64,000 bases of DNA from Populus alba (Eukaryota > Streptophyta > Magnoliopsida > Malpighiales > Salicaceae): contig NC_133293.1 of assembly GCF_005239225.2 (NCBI RefSeq), positions 2,914,001-2,978,000 of the forward strand, read 5' to 3'. Both the position numbers and the translations under genes were made by a program. This document shows positions 43,993 through 59,350 of the stretch, in pieces (position 1 is the first letter of the stretch; the number at the start of each line of letters is the position of its first letter). The notes under the pieces are model-generated. The model was given only the letters and a program-made list of their open reading frames with translations, was not told the origin of the DNA and ran no database searches.

Positions 43993-46900
43993 TATTGCCC
44001 GAACGGACGTCGTCGGCGTGGAGTACCAATTCCATGCTACTCCGTGTAAAACAACCTACAGAAACACGTGAAAAAGAATTTAGAACGATCCAACGGTCAG
44101 TTCTTTAGTTTTGGACCTTTTGGGTTGGTACTCTAGTCGTGTCGCTGGTATTGCCCGACCGGACATTGTCGGAATTGAGTACCCCTTCGACGCTACTCCT
44201 TGTAAAACAGCCTATGGAAACTCGTGAAAAACATTTTAGAGAGATCCAACTGTCGGATTTCTAGTTATGGACCTTTTAAGCCAATACTCTGGTCGTGTCG
44301 GTGGTATTGGCCAACCGTACGTCGTCGGAGTGGAGTACCGATTCCACGCAACTCCATGTAAACCAGCCTCCGGAAACTCCTGAAAAACATTTTAGACCGA
44401 TCCAATCATCGGATCTATAGTTTTGGACCTTTTGGCCCGGTACTCTGGTCGTGTCGGTGAAATTCCCCGACCAGACGTCGTCGTCGCGAAGTACTGATTC
44501 GACGCTACTCCTTGTAAAACAAGCTACAGAAACTCGTGCAAAAAATTCTAGAGCAATTCAACGGTCGAATCTATAGTTATGGACCTTTTGGGCCAGTACC
44601 CTTGTCATGTCGGTGGGATTGCCCGACCAGATGTCCTCTACGTGGAGTACCGATTCCACGCTACTACATGTAAAACAGCCTCCGGAAACTCCTGAAAAAC
44701 TTTTGAGACCGATCCAATGGTCGGATCTATAGTTATGGACCTTTTGGGCCGGTACTCTTGTTAAGTCGGTGGCATTGCCCGCCCGTACGTCCTCGGTGTG
44801 GAGTACCGATTACACGCTAATCTATGAAAAACAGCCTCCGAAAACTCCTGAAAAATATGTTAGAGTGATCCAATGGTCGAATCTATAGTTATGGACGTCT
44901 TAGGCCGGTACTCTTATCGTGTCAGTGGTATTGCCCGACCGGACATCATCAGCGGGGAGTACCGATTCCACGCTACACCTTGTAAAACAGATTACGGAAA
45001 CTCGTCCAAAAAATTTGAGAGCGATCCAATGGTCGGATCTTTAGTTATGGACCTTTTGTCCCGGTATTCTAGTCGTGTCGATGGTAGTGCCCGACCAGAC
45101 GTCCACTATGTGGTGTACCGATTCCACGCTACACCATGTAAACAACCATCGAAAGCTCCTAAAAAACATTTTAGACCGATCCAATGGTCGGATCTATAGT
45201 TATGGACCGTTTGGGCCGGTACTCTTGTCGTGTCGGTGGTATTTCCCGATCGGACGTTGTCTGTGTGGAGTACCGAGTCCACACCAGTTCATGTAAAGCA
45301 GCCTCCGAAAACACCTAAAAAACATTTTAGAGTGATCCAACAGTCAGATCTATAGTTATGGAGCTTTTGGGTCGGTACATTTGTAGTGTCGGTATTATAA
45401 TTCCCGATCCGACATCCTCTGTGTGGATTACCGAGTCCATGCTACTCCATGTAAAACATCCTCCAGAAACTCCTGAGAAACATTTTAGAGCGATCCAACA
45501 GTCGGATCTATAGTTATGGACCTTTTTGGCCGGTACTCTAGTTGTGTCGGTGGAACTGCCCAACCGGACGTCATCGGCGTGGAGTACCGATTCCACGCTA
45601 CACCTTGTAAAACAGCCTATTGAAACTCATGAAAAAAAATTTAGAGTGATCGAACGGTTGGATCTTTAGTTATGGACCTTTTGATCCGGTACTCTAGTCG
45701 TGTCGGTGGTATTGTCCGACCGTACGTCGTCGGAGTGGAGTACCGATTCCATGCAAATTCATGTAAAACAGCCTCCAAAACTCCTGAAAAACATTTTAGA
45801 GCGATCCAACGGTAGGATCTATAGTTATGGACCTTTTGGCCCGGAACTCTAGTCGTGTACCCGACCGTACGTCGTCGGCATGGAATACAGATTCCACTCC
45901 ACTCCATGTAAAACAGCCTCCGGAAACTCCTGAAAAACATTTTAGGCCGATACTCTGGTCGTGCTGGTGGTATTGCCCGATCGTACTTCGTTGGAGTGGA
46001 ATACCGATTCCATGCAACTCCATGTAAAACAGCCTTCAAAAACTACTGAAAAATATTTTAGAGCGATACAATGGTCGGATCTATAGTCATGGACCTTTTG
46101 GGCCGGTACTCTTGTCATGTTGGTGGTATTGCCCAACCGGACGTCGTCAGCTTGTAGTATCGATTCCATGTTACTACTAGTAAAACAGCCTACAGAAACT
46201 CGTGCAATACATTCTAGAGAGATCCAATGGTCGGATCTTTAGTTATGGAGCTTTTGACCCGGTATTCTGGTCGTGTCGGTGGTATTGCCCAACCGGACTT
46301 CGTCAGCTTGGAGTACCGATTCCCTGTTACTCCTTGTAAAACAGCCTACGGAAACTCGTGCAAAACATTTTCGAGCGATCCAATGGTCGGATCTTTAGTT
46401 ATGGACCTTTTGACCCGGTATTCTAGTCATGTCGATGGTATTGCCCGACCTGGACGTCCTATGCGTGAAGTATCCACGCTACTTTATGTAAAACAGCCTT
46501 CGGAAACTCCTGAAAAGAAATTTAGAGCGATCCAACGGTCGGATCTATAATTAGGGACCTTTTGGCTCCTTACTCTGGTAGTGTCGATGCTATTGCCTGA
46601 CCGGATGTCGTCGGCATGTATTACCGATTCCACGTTACTCCATGTAAAACAGCCTCCGGAAACTCCTGAAAAACATTTTAGAGCAATCCAACAGGCGGAT
46701 CTATAGTTCTGGACCTTTTGGCCGGTTATTTCTTGTCGTGTCGGTGCTATTGCCCGACGGGACGTCATCTGCGTGGAGTACCGATTCCACGCTACTCCAT
46801 GTAAAATAGCCTCCGGAAACTCCTGAAAAACATTTTAGAGCGATCCAACGGCCGAATCTATTGTTATGGATGTTTTGGGTCCGTGCTATAGTCGTGCCCG

Positions 46901-47529
46901 CGGTATTGCCCAACCGGATGTCATCGGAGTGGTGTACCAGTTCCATGCTACTCCTTGTTATACGGCCTACGGAAATTCATGAAAAACATTTTAGAGCGAT
47001 CCAACGGTTGGATCTATAGTTATGGACCTTTTGGGCCGGTACTCTAGTCCTGTCGGTGGTAATGCCAAACCGGACGTCGTCTGCGTGGAGTACCGATTCC
47101 ACGCTACTCAATGTAAAAAAACCTTTAGAAAATCCAGAAAAACATTTTACATGGATCCAATGGTCGGATCTATAGTTATGGACCTTTTGGGCCAGTACTC
47201 TAGTCGTGTCCGTGGTATTCCCGACCGGATGTCATCGGAGTGGAGTACCGGTTCCATGCTACCACTTGTAAAACGGCCTACGGAAACTCATGAAAAAAAT
47301 TTTAGAGCGATCCAACGGTCGGATCTTTAGTTATGGAGCTTTTATGCCGGTATTCTAATCGTGTTGGTGGTATTGCCCGACCAGATGTCATCGGCGTGGG
47401 GAACCGATTCCACACTACTCCATGTAAAACCCCCTCCTAAAAGTCCTAAAAAACATTTAAGAGCGATCCAACGGTCGGATCTATAGTTATGGACCTTTTG
47501 GGCCGCTACCCTGGTCTTGTCCATGGTAA

Positions 47530-50500
47530 TGTCCGATCGTTCGTTGCGTCGTCGTTATAGATACCGGATTCCACACTACTCCCATGTAAAAACAGCCTCT
47601 GGAAACTCCTAAAAATCATTTTAGAGCGTATCGCAGAACAGTCCCGATCTATAGTTATGGACCTTTTTTTGAACCGATTATTCTAGTCGTGTCGCGGTAT
47701 TGCCCGACCAGACGTTGTCTGCGTGGAGTACCCATTCCACACTACTCCATGTAAAAACATTCCTCCTGAAAAAAACATTTCTAGAGCGATCCAAATGGTC
47801 GGATCTTTAGTTATTGATCTATTAAGCCAGTACTCTAGTCGTGTTGGTGGTATTGCCCAACTCGAACGGTCGTCTCCGTGGAGTATGATTCCATGCTAGT
47901 CCAAAGCAAAACAGCCTTAAAAAACTCCTGAAAAACATTTTAGACTTATCCAACGGTTCGATCTATAGTTATGGACCTTTTAAGCCGGTACTCTTGTCGG
48001 GTCCGTGGTATTGCCTGACAGTACGTTGTCGGCGTGCGGTACAGATTCCACTCTACTCCATGTAAAAAACCCTCCAGAAACTACTGAAAAACATTTCACA
48101 GAGATCCAACGGTCGGATATATAATTATGGACCTTTTCGGCAGGTACTCTAGTCGTGTTGGTGGCATTGCCCTACCGGATATCGTCGGCGTGGAGTACCA
48201 ACGCTTCTCCTCCTTGTAAACAGCCTACCGGAAACTACTGAAAAACATTTAAGAGTAATCCAACGGTCGGATCTATAGTTATGGACCTTTTTAAGACCTA
48301 CTCTATTCGTGTCGGTGGTATTGGCCCGACCGGACGCCCGTTCGAGTACCGATCCACCTACTCCATTAAAACAACTACGAAAACCGTGATAAAAAATTTT
48401 AAGTTGTTGCTAGCGATCCAATACCATCGTCGGGCTGGGGGATCTTTAGTTCTGGTCACATTTTGGACTCTGTTTCTCCGCCGCCTCTGTCGTCGACTTG
48501 CAACGGGTATGATCCGACACGTCGGACTTGTCGTGTTGCGAGTACCGATCCCACGCTACTCGATGTAAAGGAAAAGTGAGGTACCAGTCCAATATGCGCT
48601 TAAACTCGTTGATAAACATTTTACACATTTTATAGAGCGCATCCAATTAATCGAATCTTATAGTTCTGGCCTTTTTGGGCCAGTACTCTTGTTGTGTCGG
48701 TGTTATTGCCCAACCGGATTCGTCGGAGAGTACTTTATTCCAGAACTCGCTACTACATGTTAAAACAGGCCTCCGGAAACTCGCTGAAAACTAATCCTGT
48801 TTTAAGACTCAGGTACGTGGTGATCAACGATCGGATCTATAGTTTCGAAACTTGTAGGGTCAGTACCGGACTTTGTTCTTTATGGGTCGTGTCGGTGGTA
48901 TGTCCCGACCGGGAAGTCGTCGTTGCCTGGAGTGATCGATTCCACGCTACTCCATCGTAAAACAACCACTTATAAACTCCTAAAACACATTTTAGAGCGG
49001 TCCAACGATCGGATCTATAGTTATGAACTTTTAGGTCGGTACTCTGGTCGTGTCGGAGGTAGTGCCAACCGAACGTGGTCTGCTGGATACCATTATAAGG
49101 CTACGACCAATGTAAAAACAACGTCCGAAACTAAACTCTTGAAAAAACATTTTAGAGTGATCCAACGGTCAGATCTATAGTTTTGGACCCTTTGGGCCGG
49201 TACTCTGGTCATGTCGGTGGTATTGCCACCGGCGACGTCGTCGGCTTGGAGTACCCTTCCATCGCTACTCCTTGTAAAACAGCCTACGAAAACTCGTGAA
49301 AAAAATTTTAGAGCGATCCAACGATTGGATCTTTAGTTATGGATATTTTGATCCCCGGTACTCTCAAAGGTGTTGGTGGTATTGCCCACGACACGTCGTG
49401 TGCGGTTCTGAATTGCAACTAGAGTCCACGCTACTCCATGTAAAGGAGCATATGGAAACTCGTGATAAACATTTTAGAGCGATCCAACCGTCGGATGTAT
49501 AGTTAGGACCTTTTGGGCCGGTACACTTGTCGTGTCGGTGGTATTGCCCGACCGGACGTTGTTAGCTTGGGTAGTACCCGATTCGACGCTACTCCATGGT
49601 AAAACAGCCTCTGGAAACTACTGAAAAACATTTTATAGGCGATCAACAGTCAGATCTCATAGTTAAGGACGTTTTGGGTCCGTAAGTATAGTCTGTCGTG
49701 TAGGTGGTAAGGGCCTGATCGTCGGATGTCGTCGGCATGGATATCCCATTCTACGGTACCTTGTAAGAAAACAACCCCATACAGAAACTCGATGAAAAAA
49801 ATTTTCAAGCGATCCACGTATCGGATCTTTAGTTATGGACCTTTTGAGCTCGGTACTATATGTCGTGTAGTGGTATAGCCCGACCGACGTCGTCTGCGTG
49901 GAGTACCGTAACGCTACTGTTGTGATTGTGCCATGTAAAACAGGCCTCCAGAATACTCCCTGAAAAACATTTTAAAGCGATCTAAAATTACGGTCGAGTC
50001 TATAGTTATGGATGTTTGGGCCAGTACTATAGTAGTCGTAGGTGGGGTATGGCCCGACCGGATGTCGTTCGGCATGGCATTACCTCTACTCTAGTGCTAA
50101 CTTTGTAAAAACAGAACCTACGCAAACTCGTCATGAAAAAATTTAGAGCGATCCAACGGTCGTATCCTTTACCATTTATTGACCTTCTGAGTCGGTACTC
50201 AAAGTCCGTGTCGGTGGTATCCCGACCGGATATCGTCGCTGTGCGATGGAGTTTGATTAAGATTCCATACCTCTGGAACAAAACTGAAAAACTTTTTAAA
50301 ATGATCCGCTCCAATATTAGCTCGGAATCTATAGTTGTGGGACCTTTTGGGCCTACATGGTACTCTAGTCGTGTCCTTGGGATTGCTTGATCGGCAGGAT
50401 CAGTCGCGTCGTGCGGTTAGTAACTAAGTCCATGCTACACCCAATGTAAAACACGCCTCCGTAATACTCCTAAAATACTTTTAGAGTAATCCAACAGTCA

Positions 50501-53500
50501 GATCTATATGTTATGGACGCTTTCTTACCGACAGGTACTCTCTTGTCCCCGGCTGCGGTGGTATTCCCCAACCTCGGACATCCCTCCCGTGTGGATAATC
50601 TGAGTCTACCACTGGTACTTCCCATAGTAAAAAAGCCCTTTCGGAAACTCCTCATGAAAAAAACATTTTAGAGGGCATCCAACAAAGATTGGTCGATCTA
50701 TAAGTTATGGATTTTTGGCCTCTGGTACTCTCGTTGTAGGGTGGTATTTCCCAACCGGACTGGTATCGCTGCGTTCTGATGATCCACACGCTACTCCATG
50801 TATAATTATAAACAATCGCCTCTGGAAACTCCTGAAAAACATTTTAAGAGGGATCAAGACAGCCAAATCATATTATGTTAGGACATCTTCGTGTGGGCCG
50901 TATCCTATAGCGACCGGTTCGCTTCGCTAACTCACTCCTTTGTAAAACGTTCTACTCCGAAAACTGTCAACAAAGGTTTTTTTAGAGGATCCAACGGTGT
51001 CATCTATAGTTATGGAGCTTTTTGTGCCGGTATTCCTAGTCATGTGGTGTTATTGCCCGACCCGGACATCGTTCGGCGTGGCGTTCTGATTACATTCCAC
51101 GCGGAAATCCATAATAACAAACCGCCTCCTCGCAAAAGTCCTTCAAATAACAGTTTAAATGAGCGAAATGTAACGGCAATATCTAGTTATGGACCTTTTG
51201 GGCCGCCCTACCTAGTCTTGTCCGTGGTGGTATCGCTGTAACATCCGCTTAGTGCGTCGACGTTGTCCCATCGTAAGAGTCACTTCCACGCTACCAGGTC
51301 CATGTGAAAAACAGCCTGCCAAAACTGTAATGAAAAATCATTCCTAGAGCGATTACAATCCAAAGTCTGATCTATAGTTTTTTCTATGACCTTTTTACCC
51401 GAACTCTGAGTTGTCGTGTCGGTGGGATTGGCCGAGACTAACATCGTCGCGCGTGCGAGTACACAGAGTCCACACCTACTCCCATTGTGAACCCGCACAA
51501 GTCCCAAAACTCCTATAAAAATATTTTTAGGAGCGATCCAGTTCGTGGTCAATATGTGTAGGTTTGACCTTTTGAGCCGCCCGGTAACTCTAGCTTCGTG
51601 CGGTGGTTTAGGTATTGCCCCGACCGGAGGTCGTCTTCGTGATGGTAGTACCCCTTCCACGCTACTCCATTGGAAAAACATACACTCCTGAAACTCGAAA
51701 AAATATTTTCAAGAGCGATCAAAGATTCGTATCTTTAATAGTTATTGAACCTTTTAGACCCGGTACTTCTGGTGTCGTGTGGATGGTTATTGCTCGCCAG
51801 ACGTCGTCTCCGTGGAGTACCGATCACGCTACTCCATTAGTAAAACATCGCTTCAAGACTCCTGAAAAAACATTTTAAACTTATCCAACGTCCGATCTAC
51901 TAACGGACCTTTTAGGGCTGGTACTGCTGGTCGGTGTCCGTGGTATGCCTGAGACACACGTCGTCGGCGTTCAATTAACGATTCCAACTCTACTTCCGTG
52001 TTAAAAAGTCCTCCAGAAACTTCCTGAAGAAACTTTTACAAGCGATCCAACGGTCAGTCGTATAGTTATTGGACTTTTTGGGCAGGTACTCTAGTCCTGG
52101 TGGCATTGCCCTCGGACGTCGTCGACCGTGTAGAATACCATTCCACGCTGTCTCCTTGTTTAAAACAGCCTACAGAAAAACTCCTTGAAAAACATTGAGA
52201 GCGATCCAAACGTCGACGGTCGGATCTGATATTAAGGACGTTTGGGTGTGGCCAGTAGTATAAAGTCGTGTCGGTGGTATTGGCCCCGAGCGACACGTGG
52301 GTCAGCATGGATACCGCTTACATCTATGGTAATATTCTTGAACAGCCCTACTCAGAAACTCATGAAAAACATTTTAGAGCGATCCAACGGTCAGATCTTT
52401 AGTTATTGACCTTTCTTGGGCCCGGTTACTCAAGTCGTGATTGGTGGTATACGACCGGACTGTCGTCTGCGTGGAGTATCGATTCCACGCTAACTCATGT
52501 AAAACAGCCTTGGAAACTCCTCAAAAAACCATTTTAGAGTGATCCAACGGTAGTTCGAGTCTATAGTTAAATAAGACCTTTGGCCGGTACTCTGTGTGTG
52601 TTGTGTTATTGCCGAACCGGACTACGTCCTCTGCGTGAGTATCGAATCTACGCTACTCCATGTAAAAAACCAAACATCCGGAAACTCCCTGAAAAACTTT
52701 ACAGCGATCCAACGGTCGGATCTATAGTTATGGACGTTTTGGGCTGGTAGTTATAGTCGTTGTAGGTAGTACTAGACAAATCCATGCTTCTTGTATAAAC
52801 ACCTTTGTAAAACAGCCGTACAGAAACTACTGAAAAGAAAAATTTTTTAGAGGATCCACGGTCAGTGAACCTCATTCGTTATGGACCTTTTTGGGCTGGT
52901 ATTCTGGTTCGTGTCGGTATTGCCCGATCAGACATGTCCGTTCTGTGAAGTTCCGAGTCCACGCTACTCCCATGAAGTCAAACGCCTCAGAGCTTATGGA
53001 AACTCGGAAAAAAATTTTAGAACGGATCGCCAACCGTTGATCTATAGTTACGGACCTTTTGGGCCGGTTACTATACTGGTCATGTCGGTGATATTGCCCC
53101 ATCGGACGTTGTCGGCATGATACCCATTCTACGCATACTCCTTGTAAAATCGGCTTATGGAAACTCGTGAAAAAAACATTTTAGAGCGACTCCAACGGTT
53201 CGGATCTTTAGTTCATGAACATTTTGACCGGTTACTCAAGTGTTGTCGGTGGTATTGCCCGACTGCAACGTCGTGTGCGTGGAGTACTGAGTTCCACGCT
53301 ACTCCATGTAAAGGAGACATATGGAAACTCGTGATAAAAGTTTTTAGAGCGATCCAACGTCGGATGTATAGTGTTATGGGACCTTTTGAGCTTGTTACCA
53401 CTTGTCGTCGTGTCGGTGGTATGCCCGACCGGACGTTGTTTAGTGGAGTTACCAATTCCACTGCTACTCCATGATAGAACAGCCTCTGGAAACTCCTGAA

Positions 53501-56500
53501 AAACATTTTACAGCGATCCAACGGTCGGATCTATAGTTATGGACCTATTGGTCTGGTACTCGTTGTTAGCGGTCGTATTGCCCGACCGGTACGTTGTCGC
53601 ATAGAGGTACCGGGTTTACTCAATACGCTCTAATCATGTATATAACAGCCTCCGAAACTCTGAAAAACGTTTTAGAGCGATCCGCAACGGTCGGATCTAT
53701 AGTTATGGACCTGTTGGGCTAGGTACTCTTCGTCGGTCGGTTTGTATTGCCCGACCGAAGTCGTCTGCGTGGAGTACTTGAATCCACGCAACTCCATGTA
53801 AAACAGCGTCCAGAAACCATGAAAAATATTTTAGACCGATCCAATGATCGTCTATAGTTATGGATGTTTTTGGGCCGGTAAAGTATAGTCGTGTAGGTGG
53901 TATGGCCCGAGCGGACGTTTCGTCAGTCATGGTTCTGTACATGCCATTCAAGTAACGCTACTCCCTTTTGGGGCCAGGAAATTGAAAAATTTTGGGGCCG
54001 ATACGCTGGTCAACGGTCGGTCTATGGTATTACCCGACCGCAATTTTGTCGTCGTCGTCGTCGTGTATGGCGAGTACCGATGTGGAGAGCACTTCATTGT
54101 AAAACAGCCTCCGCAAACAACTGTTAAAAAACATTTCAGGGAGCGATCCAATAGTCGGAATCTTTAGTTATGGACCTTTTTGAGGCCGATACTCCGGTCG
54201 TGTCCGTGGTAGGCCCAACCGGACAGGCGTCGAATTGGAGTACCAGATTCTACGCTACTCCATGTAAAACAGCCCTCTGGAAACTCCTGAAAAACATTTT
54301 AGAGCGATCGGAACGTCGGATCTATAGTTATGGAACCTTTTGTGCCTAAATCTTGTCGTGTTCGTGGTATTGCCCGATTGGACGGTTCATCGCGTGAGTA
54401 CCGAAGTCATGCTACTCCATGTAAAACCAAGCCTATGGAAATTCTCGGTGAAAAACATTTTAGAGCGATCCAACCGGTGATAGTTAGTCGATACCGCCAC
54501 ATCCTAGGGCCCGCGTACGCGGGTCGTGTCGGCTGGTATGGCAATGGCGCCAAAACCCAGACGTTGTGACGTCGTGGAGTACTGTAGTCGAAGTACTCCG
54601 AAACGCGTCTTTCTGATTGCTCACTCCAAGTAAAATAGCCTCCGCAACTGTGAAAAAATATTTTAGAGCGATCCTAACGATCGGCATCTTAGTTATGGAC
54701 CTTTTTTAAGCCAGTACTCTGTCGTGTCGGTGGTATTGCCCGACCGGACGTCGTCTCGTGGAGTTTTTATTTACTGATTCGACGCTACTCAAAACAGCTC
54801 CGCAAAAACTCGAGAAAAACCATTTTAAAGTGATTCCAAACAGTCGGATCTTTAGTTATGGACCTTTTGAGCCGATACTCTACGTGTCCGTGGTAGTGCC
54901 CAACCGGACATCGTCAAAACAAGACCGGGGTTCCATGACTCCAACGCGCTACTGTCCAAGTAAAACATCCTCGAAAACTCCTGAAAAACATTTTTAGAAC
55001 ATGAATCCAACGATCGGCATCTATAGTTATGAACCTTTTTATTTACCTGGTACTCTGTTGTGTCCGGTAGTATGCCTGATGGGGCATCAATGTGGAGTTC
55101 CGATTCCATGCTAGCTCCATGTAAAAAGCCTCCACGCTCCGAAACTCGTGAAAAACATTTTAGAGCGATCCAACGGTCGGATCTATAGTATGGACATTTT
55201 GGGCCGGTACTCTTCGGTCGTGTCGTGGTGGTATTGCCCGACCGGACATCGTTTGTGAGTTTTGGATTTCATGCTACTTTCCATGTAAAAACAGTCTCCG
55301 CAAAACATGAAAAACATTTTGAGCGATCCAATCTTGGATCGTTAGTTATGGACCTTTTGAGTGGTACTCTGTCATGTCGTGTCGTGTATAGTTGGCCCGA
55401 CCCAAGACATCGTCGAAATGGAGTACCGATTCCACCATGGCTCTTCGGACGTAAAACAGCCTCCGAAAACTCCTTAAAAACATTTTAGATCAATACAACG
55501 TCAGATCTATAGTTATAAGGGACCTTTTGAGCCGGTACTCTGGTCGTGTCCGGTGGTATTGCCCAACCGGAAGTCGTCAGTGGGATGTTTCGATTCCATG
55601 CTACTCCATGTAAAACAGCCTTCGAAAGCTCCTGAAAAACATTTAGAGCGATCCAATACGTTCGGATCTATAGTTGGAGGGACCTTTTAGTTACTCTGGT
55701 CGTGTCGGTGGTATGGTCCCCGACTTTGACATCGTCGTCGGAATGGAGTCCGGTTATTCCGCGATACTCCCATGTAAAACAGCCTATTGTGAAACTCATA
55801 AAAAATTTAGAGCGATCCAACGGCGAATCTCTAGTTATGACCTTTTTAAGGTGTACGCTGGTCATGTCGGTTGTATTGCCCCCCACATCGTCGGAGAGGA
55901 GTACTGAATTCCTCGGGTAAAAACATCTCCGGCATACTCTTGAAAAACTTTTTAGAGTGCGATCCAACGGTGGATCTATAGCTTTTGGACCTTTTTAGGC
56001 TTACTACTGGTCGTGTCCGTGGGTATTGCCCGACAGACATTGTCAGCGTGGAGTTCCGATTCCATGCAATCCATGTAAAACAGCCTCGGAAACTCTGAAA
56101 ATTTAAAGCGATCCAAGCAGACGGTCGATATTATCCAATAAGTTATGGACATTTTGGTGATACTCTGTCGTGTCGGCGGTAGTATTGCTTAACGGACGTC
56201 CATCGGAGTGGAGTATCAGTTCACGCTACTCCATAAACACCTCTGGGGAACTCTTGAAAAACATTTTAGAGCGATCCATCGATCGTCTATAGTTAAGGAC
56301 CTTTTGGGCCGGTACTCTGTCGTGTTGGTATTTGCCCGACGACGTTTGTCACGTGGAGTTCCGATTCCATGCTACTCCATGTAAAACAGTCCAACGAAAA
56401 AACTCTTGAAAAAATTTTAGAGCGTATCCAACGGTCCAATATTAGTTATGGATCTTTTGAGCCGGTACTTTGTCGTGTCGGTGGTGTTGCCCGGACGTCC

Positions 56501-59350
56501 TCGCATGCATGGTTCTGTTCCGATAACCGACGTCCATGTAAAACAGCCTTCCAGAAACTCCCCTCCCCCTTTTTCCCATGAAAAAAAATTTTAGAGCGAT
56601 CCAACGGTCGGATCTATAGTTATGGACCTTTTTACCACGGTATGCTACCTCTAAAAAGTTGTAGTCATGTTTGTTATTGGCCCGACGGAAACATAAGTTG
56701 TCTCGGAAGTATTCTGCCCATTACGCTACTGGAATAAAAAGAAGCCTCCAAAAACTCCTGAAAAAATTTTACAGCGATATCCAACGGTCGGATCTATAAA
56801 TTATGGAACTTTTGAATTATTAACTCTAGTCGTGTTCGGTGGTCTTGGCCTGAACGGACGTCATCGAGTGCCAGTTCACGACTCTTCCATGTAAAACAAC
56901 CTCCAGAAACTCCTGAAAAAAAATTTTAGAAGCGATCCAAACGGTCGATCTAATAGTTAAGGACCTTTTGGGCCCGGGCCGTACTCTGTCATGTCCATGG
57001 TATTGCCCGACCGCGATATATTTTGACAATCTTCGGAGTGCGTTGATTACACCTACTCCAGTCAAAACACGCTTTCTTCCACGAAACAGCCACCAAGAAA
57101 CTCATGAAAAAAATTTTTAGAGCGGATCCAACGGTTGGATCGAATATATAGTTATGGCTTTTTACCTTCCCGGTATGCGGTACTCCGGATGTATGAGTGC
57201 GTTGCTGTACAGCCAACATCCTCCGAAACGGACCCAACGATCAATCGTGTCGGTGGTAAACATAAACAACCTCCAGAAAAAAATTTTAGAGCGATCTCTA
57301 AAGTCATGTCGGGTAAACGGTCCAACTCTACTTTATCGTGATTTGAAACATTTTAAAATTTAGGGAAGCGACCAACGGTCGGATCCGCTTTTTACCCCCG
57401 GTACTTCTGTCGTGTCGGTGGTATGGCCCGATTAGACGGACATCCGTCGACTGGAGTAATCGACTGACACTACTTACATGTAGAAACAACCTCCAGAAAA
57501 CTCATGAAAAAAATTTTAGAGCGAATCCAACGATCGGATTATAGTTATGGACCTTTTGACGCAGGTACTCTAGTCGTGTTTTCGGTGGTATGCCCGACCG
57601 GATCGTCGGATTGTCGCGGTTTCTGATAACCGACACGCTACTCCATGTAAAGAGCCTCAAGAAAACTCCATATGAAAAACATTTTAGAGCGATCCAACGG
57701 TCGGATCTATAGTTAATGACATTTTTACCTGGTACTCTGGTCGTGTTGGTTGGTATGCCCGACCGTGACGTCGTCCAAGTGGATTTACCGAGTCCACGCT
57801 ACTCAATGTAAAACAACCTTCAAAAACTCTTGAAAAAAAATTTAGCGCGATCCGACGGTCGGATCTATAGTTTTTGACCTTTTGGGCCGGTACTCTGGTC
57901 GTGTCGTAGGTTTGCCCACGTACGTCGTCGGAGTGGAAGTACCGATTCCACTCTACCCAAGTAAAACAAGCCTCCGGAAAGTCCTGAAAAAACATTTTAG
58001 AGAGCGATCCAATGTCGGATCTATAGTTATGGATGTTTTCAGCCGGTACTTTAGTCGATTCCGTGGTATTGCACAACTAGACGTCGTCGACATGGATTAC
58101 CGATTCCACGCTACTCCTTGTAAAACGGCCTACGGAAACTCCTGAAAAACATTTTAGAGCGATGCAAAGGTCGGATCAATTGTTATGGACCTTTTTGGCC
58201 GGTACTCTGCCGTGTGGTGGTTTTGCCCACCGGACGTCGTCACCGTGGAGTACCGATTCCGCGCTACTCCTTGTAAAACAGCCAATGGAAACTCGTAAAA
58301 AACTTTTTAAACAGATCCAACGGTCCAATCTTTAGTTATGGATCTTTTGAGCGATACTCTATCGTGTCAATCGTGTTGGCTAGGACATAGACGTCGTTGG
58401 CATGGAGTACCGACTGCACTCTACTCCTTGTAAAATGGCCTACAAAAACTCCTCAAAAACATTTTAGAGCAATCCAAAGGTCGGATCTATAGTTTTGGAC
58501 CTTTTGATCTGGTACTCTAGTCTTGTCGGTGGTATTGCCCGACTGGACGTCGTTCGGAGTGGAGTACAGTTCCATGCTACTCATGTAAAACAGCCTCCGG
58601 AAACTCCTGAAAAACATTTTAGAGCGATCCATTGGTCGGATCTATAATTAAGCACCTTTTAGGCCGGTACTCTAGTCGTGTCCATGGTATTGCCTGACCG
58701 GACAGCGTGGAGTTTCGATTCCATGCTACTCCATGTAAAACAGCCAACGAAAACTATTGAAAAACATTTTAGAGTGATACAACAGTCCCATATTTAGTTA
58801 TGGACCTTTTGAGCCGGTACTCTATTGTGTCGGTGGTGTTACCCAAACAGACGTCGTCGGCATGGAGTACCGAGTGCACTCTACTCCTATTACAACGGCC
58901 TCCGAAAACTCCTGGAAAACATTTTAGAGTGATCCATCGGTCGGATCTATAGTTAAGGACCTTTTGGGCCGGTACTCTAGTAGTGTCCGTCGTATTGCCC
59001 GACCAGACATTGTACGTGGAGTTCCGATTCCATGCTACTCCATGTAAAACAGCCTGTGAAAACTCTTGAAAATCATTTTAGAGCGATCCAATGGTTGGAT
59101 CTATAGTTATGGACCTTTTGAGCTGGTACTCTATCGTGTCGATGGTGTTGCCCAGATAGACGTCGTCGGCATGGCTTACCAACTGCACATTACTTCATGT
59201 AAAACAGCCTCCGTAAACTCTTAAAAAACATTTTAGAGTGATCCAACGGTGGGATTTATAGTTATGGACCTTTTGGGCCGGTACGCTGGCTGTGTCCATG
59301 GCAGTGCCGACCGACGTCGTCATTATAAGTGTGGAGTTCCGAGTCCAAGC
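47530..59350. other. Indel-rich, probably unpolished stretch of satellite 2
   Basis: Monomers here are recognisable but scattered with small insertions, homopolymer changes and short losses. Their average spacing is about 165 bp by rough count between 47463 and 58160, against 156 bp outside. Onset near 47530 is abrupt. Disturbance is heavy to about 58200 and lighter to 59350. It resembles raw long-read sequence more than biological decay. Monomer-level statistics from here should not be trusted. Confidence 0.7.

Noticed and set aside
52881..57363. Numerous small open frames on both strands in the noisy satellite zone
   Set aside because: They arise from random insertions breaking the satellite frame and have no domain content or consistent phase.
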